This document shows, one piece after another, positions 39,075-48,440 of a DNA stretch of 64,000 nucleotides. Origin of the DNA: Streptomyces sp. NA04227 (lineage in GTDB: Bacteria > Actinomycetota > Actinomycetes > Streptomycetales > Streptomycetaceae). The stretch is taken from positions 2,841,001-2,905,000 of the forward strand of contig NZ_CP054918.1 in the NCBI RefSeq assembly GCF_013364195.1, read 5' to 3'. Under the pieces are notes generated by a model that was not told where the DNA came from, did no database searches, and saw only the letters and a program-made list of their open reading frames with translations. Position 1 is the stretch's first letter. Every line of letters starts with the position of its first letter. The position numbers and the translations under genes are program-made.

Positions 39075-40865
39075 TCAGCGCCGCCCAGGAGGCGTGGCCG
39101 TAGGCGTGACCGTGGTCGTGACCGTGGCCACCAATGACTTCCAGAACGCGTAGTCGTGGTCCCGGTCGAAGTCGACCGGGCGGATGCCGTCGTGGCCGGG
39201 TGCCAGGGACAGCGCGGCCCGAGGCGCGCGGTCGGCTCGGGGCCAGTACGGAGCGCCCGGGCCGTTGGGGTCGCCGGTGCGGGCGAAGCGGGACCAGTAG
39301 TCGATCACCCGGTCGCCGAGGTGGCGTTGGTCCGGGGTGAGAGTGCGGCCGGTGAAGTAGTCGGTGTCGAACTGGTACTGGAGCTCGGCGGCGTGGAAGG
39401 CCCGGGTGGGGAACGAGGGGGCCGGTACGTCGGTCGCCCAGGGGGCGTCGGCATCCGCGAACTGGTAGGCATACGTGGGGACTTGGCGCGCGAGGGTGTG
39501 GTTCATGTCGGAGGCGGAGCGGGCGAACACGAGGTCGGTGATCAGCTTCGACCAGGTCTCGTCGGGCCCGTGGTACCGGTCGGCCGGATAGCGGGCCAGG
39601 ACCTTGGCCGCCCTCGGCTCCCCGAAGAACTCCCTGACCCGGGCCTCGTAGGCGGATACGGTCAGCGGGGGCTCCTGGAGCAGGTGCGCCGCGACGGCCT
39701 GGAAGGTGTGGAACTCGTCGCGGGTGATGCCGTGCAGGACCGGGACCTTGTGGAACCGGCCCGCCGCCAGGGCCGCCGCCGGAGACTCGGGCAGTAGGCC
39801 GCCACCTCCGTAGACCGGGGCGACGGAGGTGAAGCGCAGGTCACCCTCGGCCTTCTCGGTCACCGCCATCACCTCGCGGGCCGGTGTGCCGCGCAAGCAG
39901 CGGGCGACGGTGGCCGGGTCGGTGCAGCCCAGCGCTCCGGCGACACTGCGGCCCTGTTTCTCGGCCTTGTCGCGGGCGAGCGGCAGCCAGCCGCCGTTCG
40001 GATCGGGTACGCCGGTCAGGTCCGGCCAGGTGCCGGACAAGCACGGTCCGCTCTGGACCGCGGCCCGGTGGAAGAGCCCGGCAGCGGCCGGGGAGGCGAG
40101 CTGGGAACAGGTGCTGACGCCGCCCGCCGACTCACCGAACAGCGTCACGTTCGACGGGTCGCCGCCGAAGGCCCCGGCATTGCGCCGGACCCAGCGCAGC
40201 GCCTCCTGCTGGTCCTCCAGACCGAAGTTGCCGGACTTGTGCCGGGCAGGGCCGCCGTCCAGCGCGGGGTGGGCGAGGAACCCGAACAGGCCGAGCCGGT
40301 AGTTGACCGTCACCACGATCACCTCGCCCCGGTCCGCGAGCCGCTGCGGGCGGTACATGTCACCGGCGCCGTTGCGAAAGCCCGAGCCGTGGACCCAGAC
40401 CATCACCGGCAGCTTCTTGCCGCGTACGTGCCGGGGCGTGGTCACGTTGAGATACAGGCAGTCCTCGGACTCGCTGCGCGGCTCGACGTTCGGGAAGACA
40501 CCCGTCGACTGGGCACAGCGCGGCCCCGGCCGGGTGGCGTCGCGCGGCTCGCTCCAGGGCGCGGCCGGGCGCGGCGATCCCCAGCGCGCGGGCTTGGACG
40601 CGTACGGGATGCCCAGGAACTCACGGTGATCGGCGGCGGCTTTTCCGCGTACGGGGCCCTTGTCGGTGACCACCAAGGTGTCGTCAGCGGGCGTCAACTC
40701 TGTTGAGTTCGTTGGCGCGCTGGCGGGCGCGGATGCCGGTGCGGGGGCCGCCGGGGCCTGGGTCGCCGGGGCCTGGGTCGCCGAGAGCCCGAGACCGGCG
40801 ACGGCCAGGACCAGGGCCAGTGCTCCGGCCGGGACCGCCCCGGCCGGGGGTCGTTTCGCTCGCAC
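39075..40865 (-). CDS. Secreted type-B carboxylesterase/lipase family protein
   Basis: 596 residues from GTG 40865 (VRAKRPPAGAVPAG...), with AAAGGAA 8 bases upstream. The N-terminus has a basic head, a hydrophobic stretch (ALALVLAVAGLGLSA) and Ala/Pro-rich residues after it: a Sec-type signal peptide with an Ala-Pro linker. The core is an alpha/beta hydrolase: oxyanion region VWVHGSGF, nucleophile GESAGG (Ser), EDCLYLNV and an acidic residue near GITRDEFHTF. It hydrolyses esters outside the cell. The last residues are a Thr-rich tail (VTTTVTPTATPPG). Two palindromic octamers lie about 150 bp upstream. Confidence 0.87.
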   Translation of the reverse strand: MRAKRPPAGAVPAGALALVLAVAGLGLSATQAPATQAPAAPAPASAPASAPTNSTELTPADDTLVVTDKGPVRGKAAADHREFLGIPYASKPARWGSPRPAAPWSEPRDATRPGPRCAQSTGVFPNVEPRSESEDCLYLNVTTPRHVRGKKLPVMVWVHGSGFRNGAGDMYRPQRLADRGEVIVVTVNYRLGLFGFLAHPALDGGPARHKSGNFGLEDQQEALRWVRRNAGAFGGDPSNVTLFGESAGGVSTCSQLASPAAAGLFHRAAVQSGPCLSGTWPDLTGVPDPNGGWLPLARDKAEKQGRSVAGALGCTDPATVARCLRGTPAREVMAVTEKAEGDLRFTSVAPVYGGGGLLPESPAAALAAGRFHKVPVLHGITRDEFHTFQAVAAHLLQEPPLTVSAYEARVREFFGEPRAAKVLARYPADRYHGPDETWSKLITDLVFARSASDMNHTLARQVPTYAYQFADADAPWATDVPAPSFPTRAFHAAELQYQFDTDYFTGRTLTPDQRHLGDRVIDYWSRFARTGDPNGPGAPYWPRADRAPRAALSLAPGHDGIRPVDFDRDHDYAFWKSLVATVTTTVTPTATPPGRR

Positions 40866-41012
40866 TGCAAGGTTCCTTTCGGCAGGGGCGCTTGGTGCGC
40901 CGATGCCGTTCACGCTTCCAGCGCCGCGAGGTCCGCACAGTGGGCCCAGCACCACTGTCGCGGGGGACCTGCGCCCCCGGTTCACCGTCAACCGGGGGCT
41001 TTCAGGGGCAAG

Positions 41013-41032
41013 TACGCGTACTCGTACGCGTA
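41013..41032. promoter_or_regulatory. Paired palindromic octamers TACGCGTA
   Basis: TACGCGTA occurs at 41013-41020 and again at 41025-41032, separated by CTCG. It is 148-167 bp upstream of the carboxylesterase start on the minus strand. The same DNA also reads as the larger palindrome GTACGCGTAC. A dimeric regulator could bind here; none is identified. Confidence 0.4.
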
Positions 41033-41153
41033 GTCAACTCGCCTCTGTGCGACGTGCTTTCGGGCAACCTGGCCAGCAACTCGCCCCCGGGATAAGTGAC
41101 TTCAGCGCAACCTACGCACCCCACACACCCAACTCACCGTCGGCAAAGGGCCC

Positions 41154-42104
41154 TCAGGACGCCTCCTCCAGGTCCACCGGACCAACTCCCGCCCGGCGGG
41201 CGAGGGCGACCGCTGCGAGGGTGGAGTGGACCTGGAGCTTGCCGAGGACGTTCTGCATGTGGGTGCGGACCGTGTGCGGGGAGAGGTAGAGGCGTTCGGC
41301 GACGGCCTTGCGGCCGAGGCCCGCGACCATGCAGCGCAGTACCTCGCGCTCGCGCGGGGTGAGTTGGTCGATCAGGCGCTCGCTCTCGCTCCGGTGCTTG
41401 CGGGTCGACGTCATCTCGCGCAGCACCCCGGTGAGCAGGGCGGGCGGCAGATGGGTCTCGTCGCGCAGTACGCCCCGGATGACCGCGTGCAGGCGTTGCA
41501 GCGAGGAGTCCTTGGCGACCCAGCCGCAGGCCCCGGCCTGGAGCGCGAGCGCCGCACAGCGCGGCTCGTCCTTCTCCGCGATCACCACCGCACGCGCCCC
41601 GTGACCCGACCGCTGAAGCGCGGCCACCAGTGAGAGGCCGCCCCCCGGCGGGCCCTGCGCCCCGGCCTCCGCGAGCCGCGGCACGGGCACCCCGCCGGAC
41701 GAGGCCGCGTGCGGCCCGGTCATCGCGGACACCCTGGGCGGCGCAAGCCCGCCGGAAGGCACGGAAGTTGGGGACGGCGCGGAAGGCGGCGAGGTCGCGG
41801 ATGCCGCGTGCACCGCAGCCGCCCTCGTCAGCCCGGATTGCGACTGCGCCTGTGCTTGCGTCTGTGCCTGTACCTGCGCCTGCGCCTGTGCCTGCGCCCC
41901 ACTGTGCCGCCCCAGCCCCGCGTCCACGAGGACCACGTCGAAGGCGCGGCCCTCGGCGGCCGCGCGTTGCAGACAGCGCAGTGCGGCCGGTGCGCTGCCC
42001 GCCGCTCCCGTGTCCACGTCGGGCTCGGCCGCGAGTGCCGCGGCGAGCGACTCGGCGAAGATGCGATGGTCGTCCACGACCAGGACCCTGATGCGTCGTG
42101 CCAC
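41154..42104 (-). CDS. LuxR-type response regulator with a large insertion in the receiver domain
   Basis: 316 residues from GTG 42104 (VARRIRVLVVDDHRIF), with TGGGGG 6 bases upstream. The receiver has Asp11/Asp12, the phospho-acceptor Asp61 (VVLVDAGLG) and Lys198 (GWVAKDS). Between Asp61 and the next helix (GLSLVAALQ, residue 156) lie ~90 extra residues (66-154): a Gln/Ala run (AQAQAQVQAQTQAQAQSQS) then Pro/Ser/Ala-rich sequence. Typical receivers have ~5 residues there. The C-terminal HTH LTPREREVLRCMVAGLGRKAVAERL, then SPHTVRTHMQNVL is complete. No kinase gene is adjacent. It follows galK by ~430 bp on the same strand. Confidence 0.85.
   Translation of the reverse strand: MARRIRVLVVDDHRIFAESLAAALAAEPDVDTGAAGSAPAALRCLQRAAAEGRAFDVVLVDAGLGRHSGAQAQAQAQVQAQTQAQAQSQSGLTRAAAVHAASATSPPSAPSPTSVPSGGLAPPRVSAMTGPHAASSGGVPVPRLAEAGAQGPPGGGLSLVAALQRSGHGARAVVIAEKDEPRCAALALQAGACGWVAKDSSLQRLHAVIRGVLRDETHLPPALLTGVLREMTSTRKHRSESERLIDQLTPREREVLRCMVAGLGRKAVAERLYLSPHTVRTHMQNVLGKLQVHSTLAAVALARRAGVGPVDLEEAS
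41842..41895. repeat. Hexanucleotide repeat coding Gln-Ala pairs
   Basis: Nine imperfect hexamers of the type GCCTGT/GCCTGC within the response regulator gene. They code the Gln/Ala run inserted in the receiver domain. Third-position variation shows selection or age, so copy-number change is possible but not recent. Confidence 0.85.
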
Positions 42105-42538
42105 GTCAACCCCCAAGTGCGCGGGGGAAAGGGCCAGTACGGGTACGGCGCCCGGGAAGAAGTGCCAAAACCTTTCGGCACCCTGGGCGGGATGTACGGC
42201 CGCCGCCGTGCGGACCGCCGAGGACATCCCGGGCGTCGCACCCGACTGTCTCGCCCCCTGATGTGCACCGGCCCCCACCGGTGCTGTGATTCAGCGTAGG
42301 CCCGTGAGACAGAAGCGGAAGGTTATTCACGAAAGTGGTACCGGAGGCCGGTCCCACAGACGCCATATGCCGGGAATCCGGACGGAACAGGGCACCATCC
42401 GGACGGAGTTCGGACACGGGGCGAGCGAAAGCGGACGCTCAAGCCCAGCGGACCACCGGCGATCCGCTGGAGATCCACCGACGATCCACCGGCAGTCCAC
42501 TGGCGGACGAGGCCGCGGACGCGCCCCTCCCCCTCGCC
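42105..42538. other. Spacer between galK and the response regulator gene
   Basis: 434 bp without a credible gene. It holds the inverted repeat GCACCGG-N6-CCGGTGC (42265-42284), placed 160-180 bp upstream of the response regulator start, and at about 42450-42505 a series of imperfect 11-13-mers of the type GATCCACCGGC. A minus-strand promoter for the regulator gene should be here but I cannot place it surely. Confidence 0.55.
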
Positions 42539-43726
42539 TCACCGCTCCCGACGCGCCCCCTGCGCCGCCACCGCCGGAAAGATCCGCGGCGCGGTGAACG
42601 ACGCCTCGACGAAGGCCCGTTCGAGGGCTTCGGCGATCTCGGCCTGCCGCTCCCGCTCGACGAGGACGATCGCGCTGCCGCCGAAGCCGCCGCCCGTCAT
42701 CCGTGCGCCGAGCGCGCCCGCCGCGTTCGCGGCCTCGACCGCGAGGTCCAACTCCGGGCAGGAGATACGCAGATCGTCGCGGAGCGAGTGGTGCCCCTCG
42801 GTCAGGACGGGTCCGATCGCCCGTACCTCACCCGCCTCCAGGAGCGCGGCGACCCGCTGCACCCGGTGGTCGTCGCTCACGACGTGGCGTACGTAGCGGC
42901 GCACCCGCTCGTCGGTCAACTTCCCCAGTGCGGCGGGCAGTTGCTCGTACGGAAGGTCGCGCAGGTGGGAGAGGCCGAGCAGGCGGGCGCCCTCCTCGCA
43001 GCCGTCGCGGCGCTCGGCGTAGGCCCCGTCGCCGAGGGCGTGCTTGACGCGGGTGTCGACGACGAGCAGGCCGAGGCCGTGTGCGGCCAGGTCGAACGGG
43101 ACCTGCTCGACGCTCAGATCGCGGCAGTCGAGGTGGAGCAGATGGCCCGGCCGGGCGCAGGCGGAGGCCATCTGGTCCATGATTCCGCACGGCACGCCGA
43201 CGAAGTCGTTCTCGGCGCGCTGCGCGATCCGCGCCAACTCCGGTCCGCTCAGGCCGAGTTCGAACAGGTCGTTGAGCGCGAGGGCGGTGACGACCTCCAG
43301 CGCGGCCGAGGAGGACAGGCCCGCACCGGTCGGCACCGCCGAGGCGAGGTGCAGGTCCGCGCCGCCGACGGTGTGCCCGGCCTCGCGCAGCGCCCACACC
43401 ACGCCCGCCGGGTAGGCGGCCCAGCCGCCGTCCGACAGCGGCTTCAGCTCGTCCGTACGCAGCTCGGCGAGGGGGACGTCGAGGTCCGCGGAGTGCAGCC
43501 GCAGTACGCCGTCGGTGCGCCGTGCGACGGCGGCGAGGGCCGAGTGCGGCAGCGCGAGCGGCATCACGAAGCCCTCGTTGAAGTCGGTGTACTCACCGAT
43601 GAGGTTGACCCGGCCGGGGGCGGCCCAGACTCCGTCGGGCGCAAAACCGTACAGGTTCCGGAACCCGGCGGCGACCTCGTCGGCCGTCGACTGCCGCTGG
43701 TCCACGGGGACTTCGGGTGCGCTCAC
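42539..43726 (-). CDS. galK: Galactokinase
   Basis: 395 residues from GTG, with GGAGAG just upstream. It phosphorylates galactose at C1. GHMP-kinase motifs: the galactose signature GRVNLIGEYTDFNEGFVMP (residues 38-56), the ATP loop PTGAGLSSSAALEV and the C-terminal GGFGGSAIVL. It is the third gene of the Leloir operon galT-galE-galK, 64 bp after galE. Confidence 0.97.
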   Translation of the reverse strand: MSAPEVPVDQRQSTADEVAAGFRNLYGFAPDGVWAAPGRVNLIGEYTDFNEGFVMPLALPHSALAAVARRTDGVLRLHSADLDVPLAELRTDELKPLSDGGWAAYPAGVVWALREAGHTVGGADLHLASAVPTGAGLSSSAALEVVTALALNDLFELGLSGPELARIAQRAENDFVGVPCGIMDQMASACARPGHLLHLDCRDLSVEQVPFDLAAHGLGLLVVDTRVKHALGDGAYAERRDGCEEGARLLGLSHLRDLPYEQLPAALGKLTDERVRRYVRHVVSDDHRVQRVAALLEAGEVRAIGPVLTEGHHSLRDDLRISCPELDLAVEAANAAGALGARMTGGGFGGSAIVLVERERQAEIAEALERAFVEASFTAPRIFPAVAAQGARRER

Positions 43727-43790
43727 TGCTCTCCTCGGCCTTCCACGATCACCTTGATCGTCCTGGATCTGTTCGCCCGCGTGCGCGGGT

Positions 43791-44759
43791 CTACCGCTCG
43801 CCCGCCCCGCGCTGGGCGAACTCCCAGGCGTCGGCGACGATGTCGGCCAGTTCGGGGCGCGCGGGGCGCCAGCCGAGCCGGGTACGGGCGGCCTCGGCGG
43901 AGGCGACCAGGACCGCGGGGTCGCCTCCGCGCCGGGCGGCCGCGACCTCGGGGATCGGGTGTCCGGTGACCTTGCGCACGGTCTCGACGACCTCGCGTAC
44001 GGAGAAGCCGGTGCCGTTGCCCAGGTTGCAGATCAGGTGCGTACCGTCCTCGGCCGCCTTCAGGGCGAGCAGGTGGGCCTCGGCGAGGTCGGCGACGTGG
44101 ATGTAGTCGCGTACGCAGGTGCCGTCCGGGGTCGGGTAGTCGTCGCCGAAGACCGAGATGGCCTCGCGGCGGCCCTGGGCGACCTGGAGGACGAGCGGGA
44201 TGAGGTGCGACTCGGGGTCGTGCCGCTCGCCGTAGGCGCCGTAGGCACCCGCGACGTTGAAGTAGCGCAGGCTGACCGCGCCGAGGCCGTGCGCCGCCGC
44301 CTCGCTGGTGATCATGTGGTCGACGGCCAGCTTGGAGGCGCCGTACGGGTTGGTGGGCGCGGTCGGGAAGTCCTCCGTGATGGGGCTGGAGGCGGGCTCG
44401 CCGTAGGTGGCCGCGGTGGAGGAGAAGACCAGGCGGCGCACGCCCGCCTCGCGCATCGCGGCGAGCAGGGCCATGCTGCCGCCGACGTTGTTGTCCCAGT
44501 ACTTCTCCGGCTTCACCACGGACTCGCCGACCTGCGAGGAGGCCGCGAAGTGCAGCACGGCGTCGTAGGAGGAGTCCAGCCACTTGGCGGCGTCCTGGAT
44601 GCGGCCCTCGATGAACTCGGCACCCTCGGGCACGCCGGCCCGGAAGCCGGTGGACAGGTCGTCGAGCACCGTCACCCGGTGGCCGGCTTCGAGCAGATGC
44701 GCCGCGACGACACTGCCCACATAGCCCGCTCCGCCGGTGACCAGGTACTTCCCACTCAT
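43791..44759 (-). CDS. galE: UDP-glucose 4-epimerase
   Basis: 322 residues. The NAD-binding motif GGAGYVGS (residues 9-16), [11 protein letters not shown] and the catalytic YGASK are intact, as are [10 protein letters not shown] and DYIHVADLA. It interconverts UDP-Gal and UDP-Glc. Its ATG overlaps the galT stop in ATGA (44756-44759), so the two are coupled in translation. Confidence 0.97.
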   Translation of the reverse strand: MSGKYLVTGGAGYVGSVVAAHLLEAGHRVTVLDDLSTGFRAGVPEGAEFIEGRIQDAAKWLDSSYDAVLHFAASSQVGESVVKPEKYWDNNVGGSMALLAAMREAGVRRLVFSSTAATYGEPASSPITEDFPTAPTNPYGASKLAVDHMITSEAAAHGLGAVSLRYFNVAGAYGAYGERHDPESHLIPLVLQVAQGRREAISVFGDDYPTPDGTCVRDYIHVADLAEAHLLALKAAEDGTHLICNLGNGTGFSVREVVETVRKVTGHPIPEVAAARRGGDPAVLVASAEAARTRLGWRPARPELADIVADAWEFAQRGAGER

Positions 44760-45814
44760 GTACTCGCTACCTCTCGCAGTCGCTCGGCCGCGGACTCCGG
44801 CGGCACGTCGTTGATGAACACACTCATGCCGGACTCGGAACCCGCGAGGAACTTCAGCTTGCCGGAAGTGCGGCGGATGGTGAAAAGCTCGAGGTGAAGG
44901 GCGAAGTCCTCGCGGGTCGCGCCCGGCTCGCCCCCGGTGGTGAAGGGCGCCTGGTGCCAGGCCGCAATGTACGGGGTGGGCGGCTGCGACTCGCCGAAGA
45001 TGCGGTCGAAGCGCCCGAGGAGTTCGAGGTAGACGCGCGGGAACTCGGCGCGGGCCGCCTCGTCCAGGGCGAGCAGGTCGGGCACCCGGCGGCGCGGGTA
45101 GAGGTGGACCTCGTAGGGCCAGTGGGCGGCGTAGGGCACGAAGGCGACCCAGTGCTCGCTCTGGAGCACCACGCGTGGGCCCGCGAGTTCGGTGGCCAGG
45201 ATCTCGTCGAAGAGGTTGGCGCCGGTGCGGGCGTGGTGGGCGGTGAGCGAGCGCCGCATGAGGGCGGTGCGCGGGGTGGTGAAGGGGTAGGCGTAGATCT
45301 GGCCGTGCGGGTGACCGAGGGTGACACCGATCTCCGCGCCGCGGTTCTCGAAGCAGAACACCTGCTCGACGGCGGGCAGTTGGGACAGTTCGCAGGTGCG
45401 GTCGGTCCAGGCGGCGAGCACCAGGGCGGCCTGTTCCTCGCTCAGCGAGGCGAAGCTCGCCGCGTGGTCGGAGGTGAAGCAGACCACCTCGCAGCGGCCG
45501 GTGTCCCCGTCGAGCGAGGGGAAGCGGTTCTCGAAGACGGCCACGTCGTACGAGGAGTCCGGGATCTCGCTCAGCCGTCCCTCGGCCGAGGGGCACAGGG
45601 GGCACTGGTCGGCGGGCGGGTGGTAGGTGCGGCTCTGCCGGTGCGAGGCGATCGCGACGCTGTCGCCGAGGAGTACGTCGTGCCGGACCTCACCGAGCGC
45701 GGGCCCCGCGGCGTCCAGCGGCCGCAGGTCGGGGGCGTCGCGGACGACGTCGTCGCGCAGGTCGTAGTAGATCAGCTCGCGACCGTCGGCAAGCCGGGTC
45801 GAGGTCTTCTTCAC
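44756..45814 (-). CDS. galT: Galactose-1-phosphate uridylyltransferase
   Basis: 352 residues from GTG ([11 protein letters not shown]), with GGCGGAGGA upstream. Zinc ligands CPLC (near residue 72), the FENRFPSL segment and the [11 protein letters not shown] catalytic motif are intact. It transfers UMP from UDP-glucose to galactose-1-phosphate. First gene of galTEK, divergent from the symporter with a ~400 bp shared control region. Confidence 0.97.
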   Translation of the reverse strand: MKKTSTRLADGRELIYYDLRDDVVRDAPDLRPLDAAGPALGEVRHDVLLGDSVAIASHRQSRTYHPPADQCPLCPSAEGRLSEIPDSSYDVAVFENRFPSLDGDTGRCEVVCFTSDHAASFASLSEEQAALVLAAWTDRTCELSQLPAVEQVFCFENRGAEIGVTLGHPHGQIYAYPFTTPRTALMRRSLTAHHARTGANLFDEILATELAGPRVVLQSEHWVAFVPYAAHWPYEVHLYPRRRVPDLLALDEAARAEFPRVYLELLGRFDRIFGESQPPTPYIAAWHQAPFTTGGEPGATREDFALHLELFTIRRTSGKLKFLAGSESGMSVFINDVPPESAAERLREVAST

Positions 45815-45901
45815 GGGTTTCCTCCGCCTCGCGCTCGTGACCGAGCTGGTGCGCGTCCGCGCCGCTCGCGGTGTGACGTCCGCACCCGACAGTCGTCACA
45901 C

Positions 45902-45930
45902 AGAATCAAACACAACAGATAATAAATCAA
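45902..45930 (-). promoter_or_regulatory. Predicted galT (galP1-type) promoter
   Basis: On the minus strand TTGATT (45930-45925) and GATTCT (45907-45902) are 17 bp apart. It lies ~90 bp upstream of the galT GTG. The -35 is also the end of one of two TTGAT-containing direct repeats, so a repressor bound there would block RNA polymerase. Confidence 0.45.
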
Positions 45931-46142
45931 CAGGGGGTGGGGTAGTGAGTTCCGACATCCCGACAGCGCTCCGATGGCATCCCAACGACACCGCAAGGCA
46001 TTACGGAGCGCCCTGCATCACCGGAACGACACCCACCCCCTCCGCCCGCACACGCATGGTGACCACCGCAACCCAAAGATCTGACGATTTCGGGTGAAAC
46101 GCCAGAACTAATCACGATCAAACAAAAAACCGCAGAGGCCCT

Positions 46143-46172
46143 GTTCATTTTCTGAACGCAACCGCGTAAGTT
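46143..46172 (+). promoter_or_regulatory. Predicted symporter promoter with overlapping operator
   Basis: TTCATT (46144-46149) and TAAGTT (46167-46172) are 17 bp apart. The -35 lies inside the perfect inverted repeat GTTCA-TTTTC-TGAAC (46143-46157). The predicted start is about 40 bases before the symporter ATG. Confidence 0.45.
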
Positions 46173-46218
46173 GCCGCCCGTTCCACGGTCCAGTTCACGC
46201 TACGAAGCGGGTACCCCC

Positions 46219-47892
46219 ATGACTGATCTCGCGGCGGAAGGCCTCCGGCTCCCCACCAACTGGCTCGACTACACGATCCTCGGCATCTACTTCGCCGTCG
46301 TCCTGGGCGTCGGCCTCGCGGCCCGCCGCTCGGTGCGGACCAGCCTCGACTTCTTCCTCTCCGGCCGTTCCCTGCCCGCCTGGGTCACCGGTCTCGCGTT
46401 CGTCGCCGCGAACCTGGGCGCCACCGAGATCCTCGGCATGGCCGCCAACGGCGTGCAGTACGGCGCGTACACCGTGCACTGGTACTGGATAGGCGCGATC
46501 CCGGCCATGGTCTTCCTCGGCCTGGTGATGATGCCCTTCTACTACGGCTCCAAAGTCCGCTCGGTGCCCGAGTTCCTGCTGCACCGGTTCGGCCCGTCCT
46601 CGCACCTGCTGTCCTCGGTGATCTTCGCGGTCTCCTCGGTGCTCATCGCGGGCGTCAACCTCTACGCGATGGCGATCGTGATCGAGGCACTGCTCGGCTG
46701 GCCGCAGTGGGTGGCCATCGTGGTGGCGGGCGTCTTCGTCCTCGCGTACATCACCATCGGCGGACTGTCCTCGGCGATCTACAACGAGGTCCTGCAGTTC
46801 TTCGTGATCCTCGCCGCGCTGATCCCGCTGACCATCGTCGGCCTCAAGCGGGTCGGCGGCTGGGGCGGCATGACCGACAAGATCACCGCCTCACAGGGCG
46901 ACAACTTCGTGACCGCCTGGGACGGCACCGGCATCGGCGACCCCAACCCGCTCGGCGCGAACTGGCTCACCCTCGTCCTCGGCCTCGGCTTCGTGATGAG
47001 CTTCGGCTACTGGACGACCAACTTCGCCGAGGTCCAGCGTGCCCTGTCGGCCAAGAACCTCTCCGCCGCCCAGCGCACCCCGCTGATCGCCGCCTTCCCG
47101 AAGATCCTCATCCCGATGGTCGTGGTGGTGCCCGGCCTGATCGCGCTCGTCATGGAGCCGACGATCGGCAAGGAGGGCAGCGGACTCGACTACAACGACG
47201 CGATCCCGGTCCTGATGCGGGACCTGCTGCCCAACGGCGTCCTCGGTATCGCGGTCACCGGTCTGCTCGCCGCCTTCATGGCGGGCATGGCGGCCAACGT
47301 CTCGTCCTTCAACACCGTGTTCACCAACGACATCTGGGCCGCCTACATCAAGAAGAACCAGGACGACCGGCACTACCTGCTGACCGGACGCGTGGTCACC
47401 GCGGTCGGCGTGGTGGCCGGTATGGGCACCGCCTTCATCGCCTCCAGCTTCAGCAACATCATGAACTACCTGCAGACGCTGTTCTCCTTCTTCAACGTCC
47501 CGCTGTTCGCGGTGTTCATCATCGGCATGTTCTGGAAGCGCACCACCCCGGCCGCCGGTTTCTGGGGACTGCTCTCGGGCACCGTCGCCGCGATGCTCAA
47601 CTACTTCTGGCTGTACAAGCAGGACGTCATCTCGATCCCGAGCGACCAGGGCGCCAACTTCGTCTCCTCGATCGTCGCCTTCGGCGTCGGCGCGGTGGTG
47701 ATGTTCACGGTCTCGCTGTTCACCAAGCCCAAGCCGGTAGCCGAACTCGCCGGCCTGGTCTACGGCACGACCTCGCCCGGCATGGCCGAGGAGCCCGAGG
47801 CGGGCGACGAGGCCTGGTACCGCAAGCCCGCGCTCCTGGGCTGGGGCGCCGTGATCCTCGCCGCGGTCTGCTACATCCCCTTCTCCTTCTGA
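46219..47892 (+). CDS. Sodium:solute symporter (SSS family), probable galactose/sugar transporter
   Basis: 557 residues with about 13-14 membrane segments. SSS features: GLAARRSVRTSLDFFLSGRSLPAWV near residues 30-55, NLGATEILGMAANG, and the conserved GLxAAFMAGMAANVSSFNTVFTNDI region (TM8). Its resemblance to SGLT-type sugar symporters and its divergence from galTEK across one control region make galactose a likely substrate. That is inference from context. I chose ATG 46219 (MTDLAAEG), since 16 extra residues from 46171 would cover the predicted promoter. The ribosome-binding site is weak. Confidence 0.88.
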   Translation: MTDLAAEGLRLPTNWLDYTILGIYFAVVLGVGLAARRSVRTSLDFFLSGRSLPAWVTGLAFVAANLGATEILGMAANGVQYGAYTVHWYWIGAIPAMVFLGLVMMPFYYGSKVRSVPEFLLHRFGPSSHLLSSVIFAVSSVLIAGVNLYAMAIVIEALLGWPQWVAIVVAGVFVLAYITIGGLSSAIYNEVLQFFVILAALIPLTIVGLKRVGGWGGMTDKITASQGDNFVTAWDGTGIGDPNPLGANWLTLVLGLGFVMSFGYWTTNFAEVQRALSAKNLSAAQRTPLIAAFPKILIPMVVVVPGLIALVMEPTIGKEGSGLDYNDAIPVLMRDLLPNGVLGIAVTGLLAAFMAGMAANVSSFNTVFTNDIWAAYIKKNQDDRHYLLTGRVVTAVGVVAGMGTAFIASSFSNIMNYLQTLFSFFNVPLFAVFIIGMFWKRTTPAAGFWGLLSGTVAAMLNYFWLYKQDVISIPSDQGANFVSSIVAFGVGAVVMFTVSLFTKPKPVAELAGLVYGTTSPGMAEEPEAGDEAWYRKPALLGWGAVILAAVCYIPFSF

Positions 47893-47956
47893 CCCGGCCG
47901 ACCCGAGACCCAAGACCCGAAACGCGAGACGCGAAACGCAAAGGACTACGAGCGAC

Positions 47957-48370
47957 ATGAGCGAGAACCAGGCCCACGAGCCCGGCGCGACGGGCGGCGA
48001 ACACGACACCCCCGCGACCGGGGCCCACGGCGCGCACGCCGAGGCCGGCGACCCCGCCGGGACCGAATACCAGCAGCAGGTAAGCGAGTTGGAGGCCCGC
48101 TCGGCGACCGCCGCCCGCCTCTTCGACATCCGCCGCATCATCGGCGGCCTCTTCGTGATCTACGGCGTCATCGTCACCCTGGCCGGCATCACCGCCTCCG
48201 AAGAGGACCTGAAGAAGGCCGAGGACATCAACATCAACCTCTGGACGGGCCTCGGCATGCTGGCCCTCGGCCTGTTCTTCCTGGGCTGGCAGCACTTGCG
48301 CCCGGTGGTGCCGCCTACGGCGGAGGAGCTGCAAGCCGAGAAGCTTCAACGGCCTTTGGACAAGGAGTAG
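47957..48370 (+). CDS. Small membrane protein, probable symporter accessory
   Basis: 137 residues. A hydrophilic His/Ala/Gly-rich N-terminus is followed by a short coiled-coil-like stretch (YQQQVSELEARSATAARLFDIR), two membrane helices (RRIIGGLFVIYGVIVTLAGI and GLGMLALGLFFLGWQHL) and a short charged tail. It lies 64 bp downstream of the symporter and before a strong terminator, so the two form one operon. I do not know a named function. A small helper subunit for the symporter is inferred, as for other transporters with paired small membrane proteins. Confidence 0.75.
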   Translation: MSENQAHEPGATGGEHDTPATGAHGAHAEAGDPAGTEYQQQVSELEARSATAARLFDIRRIIGGLFVIYGVIVTLAGITASEEDLKKAEDININLWTGLGMLALGLFFLGWQHLRPVVPPTAEELQAEKLQRPLDKE

Positions 48371-48383
48371 TTGGCCGAGGCTG

Positions 48384-48440
48384 CGGCAACCGGAAAGCCG
48401 GGCCGCGACGCGCACCTCGCGCGTCCCGGCCCGGTTGCCG
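48384..48440 (+). terminator. Strong terminator hairpin after the symporter operon
   Basis: A 10-bp outer stem (CGGCAACCGG with CCGGTTGCCG), a 6-bp middle stem (GCCGGG with CCCGGC) and a 6-bp inner stem (ACGCGC with GCGCGT) around loop ACCTC. There is no T-tract. Confidence 0.8.

Larger units (their letters stand above)
45815..46218. other. gal operon / symporter divergent control region
   Basis: 404 bp, much richer in A and T than its surroundings. It has a galT promoter candidate on the minus strand (45902-45930) with TTGAT-type direct repeats (minus-strand TGTTGAT, then TGTTTGAT), and a symporter promoter candidate with an inverted repeat (46143-46172). The gal promoter galP1 of Streptomyces is known to have a complex operator of short direct repeats. 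The elements here are consistent with that. Confidence 0.6.
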
